From the NCBI GenBank assembly GCA_002371335.1, contig DFHP01000192.1, positions 24,691-35,673 on the forward strand: a stretch of 10,983 nucleotides of DNA, in the 5' to 3' direction. The notes beneath the pieces were generated by a model, which worked only from the letters and a program-made list of their open reading frames with translations, did no database searches and was not told where the DNA came from. This DNA comes from Eubacterium sp. UBA3720 (lineage in GTDB: Bacteria > Bacillota > Clostridia > Lachnospirales > Lachnospiraceae). Below are positions 1 to 6,234 of the stretch, piece by piece. The translations under genes were made by a program, and so were the position numbers. The stretch's first letter is position 1; the number at the start of each line of letters is the position of its first letter.

Positions 1-16
1 GCATCCCCCGGAGGGT

Positions 17-57
17 TTCGTTTCACAGGAAATTTCGTCAATTTCCTGTGAAACGAA
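17..57. repeat. Palindrome, TCACAGGAAA/TTTCCTGTGA type, copy 1
   Basis: An 18-bp perfect inverted repeat (arms 17-34 and 40-57) closes a 5-nt loop TCGTC. Neither side has a T-tract, so it does not look like a simple intrinsic terminator. It lies just beyond the terminator of the yjbQ operon. The inner core, TCACAGGAAA paired with TTTCCTGTGA, is repeated exactly at 3718-3746 with a different loop. It is best described as a REP-like intergenic palindrome, but a protein-binding site is also possible. Confidence 0.6.
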
Positions 58-114
58 CAAAAAAATCCGCTTCTCCCGCGCTATGACGCAGCGCAGGGAA
101 AGCGGATTTTTTTT
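58..114 (-). terminator. Rho-independent terminator of the yjbQ operon
   Basis: A long hairpin pairs AAAAATCCGCTT with AAGCGGATTTTT around an inner TCCCgCGCT/AGCGCaGGGA stem and a short loop near 83-88. Both ends carry A/T tracts, so it can terminate in either direction. It begins right at the yjbQ stop codon (113-115) on the minus strand, which makes it the natural end of the leftward operon. Confidence 0.8.
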
Positions 115-565
115 ACTCACCCATTACCTGAAAAACGATCTCTCTGTGACGATTTCTGGTATCACATTCCACCAGCGTCAGATTCTGCCATGGTCCGATC
201 GTAATATCTCCGTTTACGAATGGAATCGTAATGAAAGGCGACAGGATCGCGGATTTGATGTGACTTGAACCATTGTCGTCCCCCCAGGTCTCATGGTGCT
301 TGTAATAAACAAGACGTCCATTCTCATCACGCCAGGGAGATATTTTGTCCAGAGCATATTTAAGATCTCTGGTGACCATCCCCGGCTCAAATTCAAGCGT
401 TGTCAGCGCAGCTACGCCTCCGGTCGTGAACCCGGTGATGATGCCGTCGCTGATATTTTTTTCTCTGCACGCTTCCTGAACCGCCTGACGGAAATCATTC
501 GTAACGTCGATCATGCTCATATGACCTTTTGTCCTGTAATCTTTCACTTTCGTATAAACTGCCAT
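113..565 (-). CDS. yjbQ: YjbQ family protein (UPF0047, thiamine-phosphate-synthase-like)
   Basis: A 150-residue cytosolic protein of the YjbQ/UPF0047 family (TIGR00149). Family members are small, compact and widespread; E. coli YjbQ has weak thiamine-phosphate synthase activity, but the physiological role is unsettled. Visible signatures are the TTGGVAALTTLE segment at residues 48-59, the SSHIKS block with His102 at 100-105, and the C-terminal GDITIGPWQNLTLVECD at 119-135 ending in FQVMGE, as in the family. The reading frame is open 43 codons further upstream, but the start at 565 is preferred because AGAGAGGAAA lies just upstream at 571-580 and the resulting length matches the family. It is the last gene of the probable DUF1836-S66-yjbQ operon, 131 nt after the peptidase gene, and is followed at once by a terminator. 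The family call is firm; the substrate is unknown. Confidence 0.88.
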   Translation of the reverse strand: MAVYTKVKDYRTKGHMSMIDVTNDFRQAVQEACREKNISDGIITGFTTGGVAALTTLEFEPGMVTRDLKYALDKISPWRDENGRLVYYKHHETWGDDNGSSHIKSAILSPFITIPFVNGDITIGPWQNLTLVECDTRNRHREIVFQVMGE

Positions 566-597
566 CTGATTTTCCTCTCTTCTACAACTTTTTATGT

Positions 598-660
598 GTT
601 TCCCGGATCTTACCGCACTGACATCCACGCTTCGCAGGAACGTCCTGCGGATCCGGAAAC
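598..660 (-). other. Structured intercistronic region between the S66 peptidase and yjbQ
   Basis: Arms GTTTCCCGGATC (598-609) and GATCCGGAAAC (650-660) pair over 11 bp with a single bulged C. They enclose a second perfect hairpin, CGCAGGA/TCCTGCG at 633-639 and 643-649, which abuts the outer stem. No T-run follows on either strand, so this is not a standard terminator. In the leftward mRNA it would lie between the peptidase stop and the yjbQ ribosome binding site. An RNA processing or stabilising structure, or a remnant of a repeat, are both possible. Confidence 0.5.
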
Positions 661-696
661 TGCTTTTCTTTGCACAGCACGCGCCTCTTTGCATGA

Positions 697-1731
697 TTAC
701 TCTAATGAGTATCTGATACTTATCTCATCCCTCCGGGCTTCCACCTGTGCCACAGCTCCTGTGATGACAGGCATCATAGGCGGCAGATGCCCGATATCAA
801 GATCCATAATGATCGGCACGCCAAACTCTTGAAGCGCTCCCGTGACAGCAGAATATTGATCCAGTCCCATCATATCTTCGCCGAAATGAAGCGGACGCCC
901 GATCAGAAAGCCTTTCACATTTTCAAACCATCCTGCCTCCTTCATCTGCCACAGCGCTCTTCTTATCCCCATTACATTCAGGTCGCATGATTCGATGAAC
1001 CATATGATACCGTCTTTTTTGTATTTATCTGCAAACTGAGGGACTTTGTCAAACCTGGTTCCCGTCAGCATACTGAGACAGTCCAGACATCCGCCGAGCA
1101 GACGTCCCCTGACAGAGATACCTTTTTCCCGCAGAGACTCCGGATAGTAATGAAAAACAGTCTTTTCCGTCAGATTGTACGCCGCCGTGGGATCTTCCTC
1201 GCTTTTAAGACTTTCTTTCTCCCACATACGATATCCATGGATTTCTGTTTTTCGTCCTTCCAGCAATTCAAAAGCATCTTCTATCGATTCATGCGGCGGA
1301 ATCATACCGAACGCCCCCACGCACGGACCATAGATTGCCGCTGTGTCGGCCAAGGTTGCCGACAGGAAAGTAAAATTTGTATTGTCTGAATATCCCATGT
1401 ACCATTTGGGTCTGGTCCGGGCTATTTTTTCAAAATCGATATATGGTACGACCTCGCACATCAGCTCGCCGCCTCCGCACGAAATCAGAACATCGCTCTC
1501 GTCCGAAAGATATGCTTCGTTCAGTTCCTTTCCGCAAAGCCCGGGCGTATTGCTTATGCCGATGCCGGCGTCCGCGTAACAGTTAGGGCCAATGACCATC
1601 TGAAATCCCTTTTCACGAAAAAACCTCTGTGCGCTGTCGAAAGCAGTAATATACGGCTCAAAGCTGCAGCCGAATGACGGCGCTATAAAACCAATCGTTC
1701 CTTTTTCTTTCAGAAATTCCGGATATCTCAT
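697..1731 (-). CDS. S66 family peptidase (LD-carboxypeptidase / MccF-like)
   Basis: A 344-residue serine peptidase of MEROPS family S66. Known members either remove the terminal D-amino acid from muropeptide tetrapeptides in the cytoplasm (LdcA, murein recycling) or cleave microcin C-type nucleotide-peptide antibiotics (MccF, self-immunity). The Ser-Glu-His triad is visible: Ser115 in MGYSDNTNF, a Glu at 247 in WFIESCDLN, and His315 in DIGHLPPMMP. The family block GGCLDCLSMLTGT is at 213-225. There is no signal peptide, so it should be cytosolic. The frame is open to 1839, overlapping the preceding gene, but the start at 1731 is chosen because GGAGAAGG lies a few bases upstream and the protein then begins as the family does (MRYPEFLKEKGTIGFIAPS). 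It lies 85 nt after the DUF1836 gene and probably shares its mRNA. The Asn-rich YSDNTN context fits the MccF-like side, but LdcA and MccF roles cannot be separated from sequence alone. Confidence 0.88.
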   Translation of the reverse strand: MRYPEFLKEKGTIGFIAPSFGCSFEPYITAFDSAQRFFREKGFQMVIGPNCYADAGIGISNTPGLCGKELNEAYLSDESDVLISCGGGELMCEVVPYIDFEKIARTRPKWYMGYSDNTNFTFLSATLADTAAIYGPCVGAFGMIPPHESIEDAFELLEGRKTEIHGYRMWEKESLKSEEDPTAAYNLTEKTVFHYYPESLREKGISVRGRLLGGCLDCLSMLTGTRFDKVPQFADKYKKDGIIWFIESCDLNVMGIRRALWQMKEAGWFENVKGFLIGRPLHFGEDMMGLDQYSAVTGALQEFGVPIIMDLDIGHLPPMMPVITGAVAQVEARRDEISIRYSLE

Positions 1732-1816
1732 ATTTTTCACCTTCTCCAAAGTAAGTGCATTTGTTCTTAACGGCTGTTCATGCACTGCGGCTTGAATACC
1801 GATCCTGTACTGCGGT

Positions 1817-2353
1817 TCAGAATAAAAGTCTGCCGTCACTGCGCTGCATTTCTTTCAGTTCCTCCTGACGCATTTCAAAACAATGATTGAGATAAATGAT
1901 CTGTGAAACCGCGATAACGACGCTTCGCAAAATCTTATTCTCCGGCGTATCCGGCGTTTCAAGCATATTTGCATCGATCGTATCGTCATTCTGCGCAAAC
2001 ATATACCGCAGAGTCTCCTCCATCTCATCGCAGAACCTGTTATAAGCACTCTCAGAGGAGTAGCTTGCCTTCTGCATCTCAAACAGTATCACTATATTCT
2101 CCATGGACAGGACCTGCTTGGCCATAACCAGAAAGAACAGCCTTGCGATCTGCTCTGCGCTGTACTGTTTTTTCACCGGCCGGTCTATATATCCTTTCTT
2201 TACGTAATTGCTTACCATGGATGACGTAACTTCAATACATCCCAGAGGATACAGAACTTCATTTATATATTTGATCGTCTGCTCCAGATATAATCCGATA
2301 TCCGGTATTTCATGATACCTGGGCATTTTAAAAGCCTGAATGCTTGCTTTCAA
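1817..2353 (-). CDS. DUF1836 family MerR-like transcriptional regulator
   Basis: A 178-residue protein recognised as DUF1836, a Firmicute family with a MerR-like DNA-binding N-terminus and no assigned ligand. Family hallmarks are the N-terminal PRYHEIPDIGLYLEQTIKYI (11-30), then a helix-turn-helix at about 42-72 containing VTSSMVSNYVKKGYI and the tyrosine/arginine-rich KKQYSAEQIARLFF. The C-terminal half is helical and has no recognisable ligand domain. The start is a TTG at 2353, chosen because AAGGAGT lies 9 nt upstream; an ATG at codon 10 has no such site. It is the first gene of a leftward operon with the S66 peptidase and yjbQ, and is divergent from a degV gene. Two palindromes in the shared control region are good candidates for its operator. 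Regulator identity is well supported; the target genes are inferred from position. Confidence 0.82.
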   Translation of the reverse strand: MKASIQAFKMPRYHEIPDIGLYLEQTIKYINEVLYPLGCIEVTSSMVSNYVKKGYIDRPVKKQYSAEQIARLFFLVMAKQVLSMENIVILFEMQKASYSSESAYNRFCDEMEETLRYMFAQNDDTIDANMLETPDTPENKILRSVVIAVSQIIYLNHCFEMRQEELKEMQRSDGRLLF

Positions 2354-2393
2354 TCTTTTTTACTCCTTATTGTCAGACTATTTGACATGAAAC

Positions 2394-2422
2394 AGTATAC
2401 ACTAAACAGATCAAAAACTCAA
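2394..2422 (-). promoter_or_regulatory. Sigma-A promoter for the DUF1836-S66-yjbQ operon
   Basis: On the minus strand, -35 TTGAGT (2417-2422) and -10 TATACT (2394-2399) are separated by 17 nt. Transcription would begin near 2387, about 34 nt before the TTG start at 2353. The -35 box is close to palindrome 1 (2427-2440). Confidence 0.65.
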
Positions 2423-2423
2423 C

Positions 2424-2440
2424 ATCGGTTTTTCAAAACC
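2424..2440. promoter_or_regulatory. Candidate operator palindrome 1 between divergent -35 boxes
   Basis: ATCGGTTTTTCAAAACC contains the 14-bp palindrome GGTTTT-tc-AAAACC (2427-2440). It lies exactly between the -35 boxes of the two divergent promoters. The same half-site, ATCGGTTTT, recurs in palindrome 2 at 2477-2499. A repressor bound here could control both directions. Confidence 0.5.
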
Positions 2441-2442
2441 TC

Positions 2443-2471
2443 TTGACATGTATATACCATTTAATTACAAT
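2443..2471 (+). promoter_or_regulatory. Sigma-A promoter driving the degV-family gene
   Basis: A near-consensus promoter: -35 TTGACA (2443-2448), a 17-nt spacer, and -10 TACAAT (2466-2471). Transcription would begin about 2478, leaving a leader of roughly 265 nt before the ATG at 2744. That long leader contains the structured repeat copy A. Confidence 0.72.
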
Positions 2472-2476
2472 GAATA

Positions 2477-2499
2477 TATCGGTTTTCTAAAAACCGATA
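2477..2499. promoter_or_regulatory. Candidate operator palindrome 2 at the degV transcription start
   Basis: TATCGGTTTT and AAAACCGATA form a perfect 10-bp inverted repeat around CTA. It covers about +1 to +21 of the plus-strand promoter, a classic repressor position. It shares the half-site ATCGGTTTT with palindrome 1, whose centre is about 55 bp away. As RNA it would also form a hairpin at the very 5' end of the transcript. Confidence 0.55.
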
Positions 2500-2606
2500 A
2501 TACGAATCACAAAAACTACAGATATGGTTTTTATGCCCGCAGCAATGGCTATCCCAAATCCAGATCGTATCTGCTCCTGAAATTCAGGTCCCGCCCGCGA
2601 GACTTG

Positions 2607-2706
2607 GCGCGGAGCGTTTATCTCTGTGGGAGATTGGATCCTCACTGAGACGAGCTTGTCATAACCCGCCGCTTAAGAAGCGGGGAGCTTCTCACACTGA
2701 GATAAT
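2607..2706 (+). ncRNA. Structured repeat element, copy A (possible IS200/IS605-type end or orphan RNA)
   Basis: This stretch matches 7490-7591 over its whole length. Ends TTATCTC (2618-2624) and GAGATAA (2699-2705) close a 15-position stem with two single mismatches, at stem positions 8 and 12. Inside lie the shared words CACTGAGACG, GCTTGTCATAACCCGC and AAGAAGCGGGG, with a short hairpin CCGCTT-aag-AAGCGG (2669-2683). Just upstream are small hairpins at 2561-2573 and 2576-2588. A CCCGC/GCGGG hairpin near a 3' end is typical of the right ends, and guide-RNA scaffolds, of IS200/IS605 TnpB elements, so a decayed copy is one reading; no transposase gene is present. It lies within the leader of the degV gene, so a cis-acting role cannot be excluded. 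The structure is seen; the identity is inferred. Confidence 0.5.
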
Positions 2707-2743
2707 TATGCGGAATGAGCGACCGTTAGAAAGGAAATATAGT

Positions 2744-3664
2744 ATGTCGTATAAAATCGTTTCAGATTCTTCGTGCAATTATCTGAGCACCTCTGACGAA
2801 CACTTTGCAACCGTCCCCATGCATGTCATGGTAGGCTCGCACGATTGGGTGGATTCCGCTGAGACAGACGTGGATAAACTAAACGAGATCCTCTTTACCA
2901 CCACGGAAAAGACCTCGTCGGCCTGTCCTGCTCCGGGAGAATGGCTCGCCGCCTTCAAGGATGCGGAAACCATCTTCTGTCTCACGATCACACATACTCT
3001 TTCCGGAAGCTACAACAGCGCCATGACCGCCAAGGATATGTACGAAGAGGCACATCCTGACCGTCATGTTTATGTGATCGACTCACTGGCAACAGGTCCG
3101 CGCATGATCTTCATGATCCGCCGCCTCGAGAAGCTACTTTCCGAGGGAACCGACCCTGACACGGTCTATCATCAGGTTTTGGAATACAGAGGGTATACCG
3201 ACCTTATCTTTTCACTTGAGTCGGTGAAGAATTTTGTGGGAAACGGACGGATGAGCGGCCTGCTGGCAAAAACGATCGGCATCCTTGGCATGCGATTTAC
3301 GGGAACCGCCTCTGCTGAAGGAAAACTGCAGGTACTGGGCAAAACGCGCGGACCTGCTAAAACACTGAACTTCATCCTGAAAGAAATGATTTCCCGCGGA
3401 TATGAGGGGGGACCTGTCATCATAGCCCATGTGAATAACCCTGACGCTGCAGCTTCGCTTGCCTCCCTGATCTCGGATAAATTCGGCAACGCAGAGCTTA
3501 TCGAGACACAGAAAACTACTTGTCTGTGCAGTTATTATGCCGAAAAAGGCGGTCTGCTCATCGGCTATGAACGTGTTCCCGATGAAGAGACTATTACTTT
3601 TACAGAAAAATTTATGGAGAAGGTAAAATCACTGAAGCTTAAACCTTCATCATTGAGAAAATAA
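2744..3664 (+). CDS. DegV family protein, divergent subclass (probable fatty-acid-binding)
   Basis: A 306-residue DegV-family protein. Characterised members (FakB) bind one fatty acid and present it to the kinase FakA for phosphorylation and entry into phospholipid synthesis; FakA is not in this window. Family features are the N-terminal MSYKIVSDSSCNY, the TSSACPAPGEW segment (58-67), the fatty-acid-binding loop ITHTLSGSYNSA (82-93), and VKNFVGNGRMSGL (161-173). The usual C-terminal H-x-G-P-G motif is replaced by YYAEKGGLLIGYE (264-276), marking a distinct subclass. The frame opens at 2708, but the ATG at 2744 is chosen: AAAGGA lies 8-10 nt upstream and the protein starts as the family does. 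It is divergent from the DUF1836 regulator and convergent with the ATPase gene; a shared terminator follows. The family call is firm; ligand and kinase partner are inferred. Confidence 0.87.
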   Translation: MSYKIVSDSSCNYLSTSDEHFATVPMHVMVGSHDWVDSAETDVDKLNEILFTTTEKTSSACPAPGEWLAAFKDAETIFCLTITHTLSGSYNSAMTAKDMYEEAHPDRHVYVIDSLATGPRMIFMIRRLEKLLSEGTDPDTVYHQVLEYRGYTDLIFSLESVKNFVGNGRMSGLLAKTIGILGMRFTGTASAEGKLQVLGKTRGPAKTLNFILKEMISRGYEGGPVIIAHVNNPDAAASLASLISDKFGNAELIETQKTTCLCSYYAEKGGLLIGYERVPDEETITFTEKFMEKVKSLKLKPSSLRK

Positions 3665-3675
3665 AAAAAATCGTG

Positions 3676-3712
3676 AAAATAAAAAAAGTGCCATAAGCAC
3701 TTTTTTTATTTT
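3676..3712. terminator. Bidirectional terminator between degV and the ATPase gene
   Basis: A stem of about 16 bp pairs an A-rich arm ending AAAGTGC (to 3691) with GCACTTT and its T-run (from 3697) around the loop CATAA. A-rich and T-rich flanks let it end transcripts from the plus-strand degV gene (stop at 3664) and the minus-strand ATPase gene. Confidence 0.8.
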
Positions 3713-3715
3713 TTA

Positions 3716-3748
3716 TGTCACAGGAAACCACGATCATTTCCTGTGACA
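3716..3748. repeat. Palindrome, TCACAGGAAA/TTTCCTGTGA type, copy 2
   Basis: TGTCACAGGAAA (3716-3727) and TTTCCTGTGACA (3737-3748) form a perfect 12-bp inverted repeat with a 9-nt loop. The core arms are identical to those of the palindrome at 17-57 while the loop differs. It lies 12 nt past the stop of the ATPase gene on the minus strand, next to the bidirectional terminator. No T-tract follows on either strand. Confidence 0.6.
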
Positions 3749-3760
3749 CAAACCTTCATT

Positions 3761-5932
3761 TTATCTATCCGGCCTTTCTTTACGACCGTTTCTCCACTGC
3801 ATCTTTAATCCTCTGTAGCGGCTGAATCCCGCAAGTATCTCCTGCTGTCTGGGCATTGCAAAACCGGCGTGCGAATAGCTTCCGCCTATCAATTCCTCCA
3901 TTCCCGAAAATTCAGCAATATTCATGAGCTCCGTAACGATATCTGTCATGGACAGTTTGCCATTCATCAGATTCCGCTCGGCGTATACCAGCATTGCGGC
4001 GATCATTCTTGCCTGCTCCGGGTCACACAGCTGTTCCAGATAATGCAGATCGGTAACCTGCCGTCCGATAGAGAAACTGCTCTTTCCGTCGATCCTGATT
4101 TTCAGCCGTTCCCCGGCAAATTCCTTTCCCGGGAGAGGTTTTCTCTTCAGCCTCGGCCAGCCTGTTTCCATATTAGGCTCCTCGTCTGTCTCCATCATAT
4201 TAGATATCTGATCATTCAGGACCACCTCATGGATCTGATCGGCAATCTTCTGTTCCATTCTCTCAAGTGTTTCTTCATTAAGAACAGAAAGCTCCTCTGT
4301 ATGCACTTCCTCTATTCCGATCAGTTCTGCGGAGGACCTGCCGTTCCCGTCTTCTGAAATACTCTCATCATGGGAGACTGCTTTTTTATTGTCATTGTCT
4401 TCTGGTACAGATGGCGCAGACGGAAACTCTTTCGTATCCGCCGGCTTCAGGATGTATTCCGGAGATAATTCTGCATTTAACGCTGCTTCCGGATCATTTT
4501 CTTCCGAAGTCTGCATCTCCTGTGGATCGCCCGCAAGGGCCTTCAGTCCCTGTGGATTCTGAAGGATCGCTCCTGTCACCTCCCGTCCGATCTCTGCCAT
4601 TGCCTCCAGCTCCCGTCTCTCCCGCGCATACGCTTCGGCAGCCTTTTTGGCCTCATTCGTAATATCCTTCGGGATATAATGATCCATCTGAACAACCGTA
4701 TCTGCATGATAGAACCATTCCCCCGAACTACCCACTGCCAGGATCGTGGAGATTCCTTTTTTATCAGCCATCATTCTGGCACGGGATATATAAGGCGTAA
4801 TCGGCTCCATATGTCTGCTGATCACCCGCTGCATCAGCTCATCCCTTACCATGAAGTTCGTTGCGCTGGTGTCCTCATCGATCAGCATGACGCCCGAGTG
4901 GGCCTCAATAGCTTCCACCACGTTCGCCGCCTGTGAAGTGCTTCCGCTGGCGTTATCGGTATAGAAATGCCGTGTATCCCTTTTTCCCGGAAGATTATTT
5001 ATAAACATCGATATATCGGTTCCCGCAATGCTTCTGCCATCCTCAGCCCGGATCTTCATCGCCGTAGCATCTGTAATGACAAATTCCCTTCCGTCGTTTT
5101 CCACATGATTATAAACTCCGCGTTCTATCGCCTTCAGAAGGGTGGATTTTCCATGAAATCCGCCTCCTACAATGACTGTGATACCTTTTTCTATTCCCAT
5201 ACCGGTGATCTGTCCGTGGTGAGGCAGCTGAAGTGTTATCCGCAGCGATTCCGGGGATATAAAAGGAACCGCATTGTCAAGAGGCCGGTCTGAAACACCG
5301 CTTTCTCTGGGCAGAACTGCTCCGTTCGCCACGAAAGCACAAAGATCCAGCTTCTCCAGCGCATTTCTCAAAAACATCTGATCATCCGCCAGTTCTATTC
5401 TCTTTTCAACCATTGATCTGTTCAGATTCCGGAATATCAGTCCGTCCGCAACGCAATCCGGCAGGAATTCAAACAGCATTTTTTCAAGGTCAAACGCCCT
5501 GACAGTCCTTCCCGATGCCGGAAACCCCATGTCAAGACGGAATGTAATGTCTCCTGTATTCGGATCAATATGACAGGAAGTCCTCTCCAGTATTTCCTGA
5601 CCGGGCCGGCTTACCTGAATGAGACCGCTCTTTCCTGATCCCTTTACCTTATAGCTGCATTCGTCCGCCAGCTTCCCGACAACACGGATCAGAAGATCTT
5701 CAAGCGCGATCCGCCTGTGCCGCTGACTGCGATATTCCTTTGGAAAACCGTTTATAGAGGCCGGCACCTCCACGCTGACTGCAGATGGCGCTGCAAAAGG
5801 ATCTCCCTGCACATGATCAATATTGAGCACATAGTTGCCGAAGGTGTAGCTTCCCTTGGTGCTCTTATAGGCCGGATAGCTTTTTTTATCTATATTCTCC
5901 AGGATCAAACGTAAATCTTTCTGGGTCTTCAT
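3761..5932 (-). CDS. ABC-class P-loop ATPase (COG3044 / PF09818) with acidic insert
   Basis: A 723-residue predicted ATPase of the ABC class (COG3044, Pfam ABC_ATPase), a family found in bacteria and some eukaryotes; trypanosome MRB1590 is an RNA-binding relative. The bacterial function is unknown. It opens with a typical family start, MKTQKDLRLILENIDKKSY. The Walker A is GGGFHGKST (256-264), the signature-like block is SGSTSQAA (329-336), and Walker B is VMLIDEDTSATNF (348-360). There are no membrane segments, so it is soluble. The C-terminal helical domain is at about 610-710, with the PRQQEILAGFSRYRGL block. Between ATPase core and C-terminal domain lies an acidic, Ser/Glu/Asp-rich stretch at about 465-597 that looks disordered and makes the protein longer than the roughly 560-600 residues I recall as usual. 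The start at 5932 is preferred on homology; GAGGA lies 12 nt upstream, slightly far, and 5956 remains possible. It stands alone, divergent from galM. Confidence 0.85.
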   Translation of the reverse strand: MKTQKDLRLILENIDKKSYPAYKSTKGSYTFGNYVLNIDHVQGDPFAAPSAVSVEVPASINGFPKEYRSQRHRRIALEDLLIRVVGKLADECSYKVKGSGKSGLIQVSRPGQEILERTSCHIDPNTGDITFRLDMGFPASGRTVRAFDLEKMLFEFLPDCVADGLIFRNLNRSMVEKRIELADDQMFLRNALEKLDLCAFVANGAVLPRESGVSDRPLDNAVPFISPESLRITLQLPHHGQITGMGIEKGITVIVGGGFHGKSTLLKAIERGVYNHVENDGREFVITDATAMKIRAEDGRSIAGTDISMFINNLPGKRDTRHFYTDNASGSTSQAANVVEAIEAHSGVMLIDEDTSATNFMVRDELMQRVISRHMEPITPYISRARMMADKKGISTILAVGSSGEWFYHADTVVQMDHYIPKDITNEAKKAAEAYARERRELEAMAEIGREVTGAILQNPQGLKALAGDPQEMQTSEENDPEAALNAELSPEYILKPADTKEFPSAPSVPEDNDNKKAVSHDESISEDGNGRSSAELIGIEEVHTEELSVLNEETLERMEQKIADQIHEVVLNDQISNMMETDEEPNMETGWPRLKRKPLPGKEFAGERLKIRIDGKSSFSIGRQVTDLHYLEQLCDPEQARMIAAMLVYAERNLMNGKLSMTDIVTELMNIAEFSGMEELIGGSYSHAGFAMPRQQEILAGFSRYRGLKMQWRNGRKERPDR

Positions 5933-5956
5933 TTTCTCTGATCTTCCTCTGTACAT

Positions 5957-5977
5957 CTGCCGAAATATTATTGGCAG
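5957..5977 (-). other. Small hairpin in the 5' region of the ATPase gene
   Basis: CTGCC (5957-5961) and GGCAG (5973-5977) pair, extended by a G-T and an A-T pair, around an AT-rich loop. It lies 25 nt upstream of the chosen start on the minus strand and could affect translation or be chance. No convincing -35/-10 pair for the ATPase gene was found in 5978-6040, although AT-rich TATAAA-like sequence is present around 5998-6004. Confidence 0.3.
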
Positions 5978-6037
5978 TTCGATTGTTCTTATCTGTATTT
6001 ATAATGATGTATAAAGATTATCTGCTGAAACATCCCG

Positions 6038-6071
6038 CATGTCATTTCTGAACAGCTGTGATCATGAAGTG
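6038..6071. repeat. 34-nt dispersed repeat, copy 1
   Basis: This 34-nt segment matches 7698-7731 at 31 of 34 positions, and all three differences are transitions. Here the immediate flanks pair only weakly (CCGC with GTGG), whereas copy 2 sits in the loop of a 12-bp stem. It lies in the 302-bp divergent spacer between the ATPase gene and galM. The rest of that spacer holds the galM promoter and nothing else I can name. Confidence 0.6.
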
Positions 6072-6174
6072 GTCAGACGTCATCACGAAAAATAACATCG
6101 TAAAGTTTTGTCTTGCGGCCAACAGTCTAATAAATATCTTAATAAAAATATTTTGCTCTGGCAAGTATGTACCA

Positions 6175-6183
6175 TGGTATAAT
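6175..6183 (+). promoter_or_regulatory. Extended -10 promoter of galM
   Basis: TGG-TATAAT is a consensus extended -10 box. There is no good -35 at 17 nt; TTGCTC at 6153-6158 gives a 19-nt spacing. Transcription should begin near 6190, about 45 nt before the TTG start, with AGGAGG at 6222-6227. Confidence 0.65.
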
Positions 6184-6234
6184 TCTATTATAAAAACATT
6201 TTTTCCGGGAAAGATTTTTTAAGGAGGATTTTCA

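Noticed and set aside
293..832. 179-codon plus-strand open frame
   Set aside because: It lies antisense to yjbQ and the end of the S66 gene, has no ribosome binding site, and its protein has no family character. It is a shadow of real genes.
1732..1839. 36-residue N-terminal extension of the S66 peptidase
   Set aside because: It would overlap the end of the DUF1836 gene, has no ribosome binding site, and the start at 1731 has a good one and matches the family N-terminus.
2448..2648. 66-codon plus-strand open frame in the degV leader
   Set aside because: Its start overlaps the promoter -35 box and it runs through the structured repeat; no ribosome binding site, and the equivalent region of the second repeat copy does not encode a similar peptide.
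2618..2705. Classical MITE with terminal inverted repeats
   Set aside because: The ends are inverted repeats, but similarity between copies continues left of the supposed end (GCGGAGCGT) and no target duplication is seen, so a folded RNA or IS200/IS605-type end fits better.
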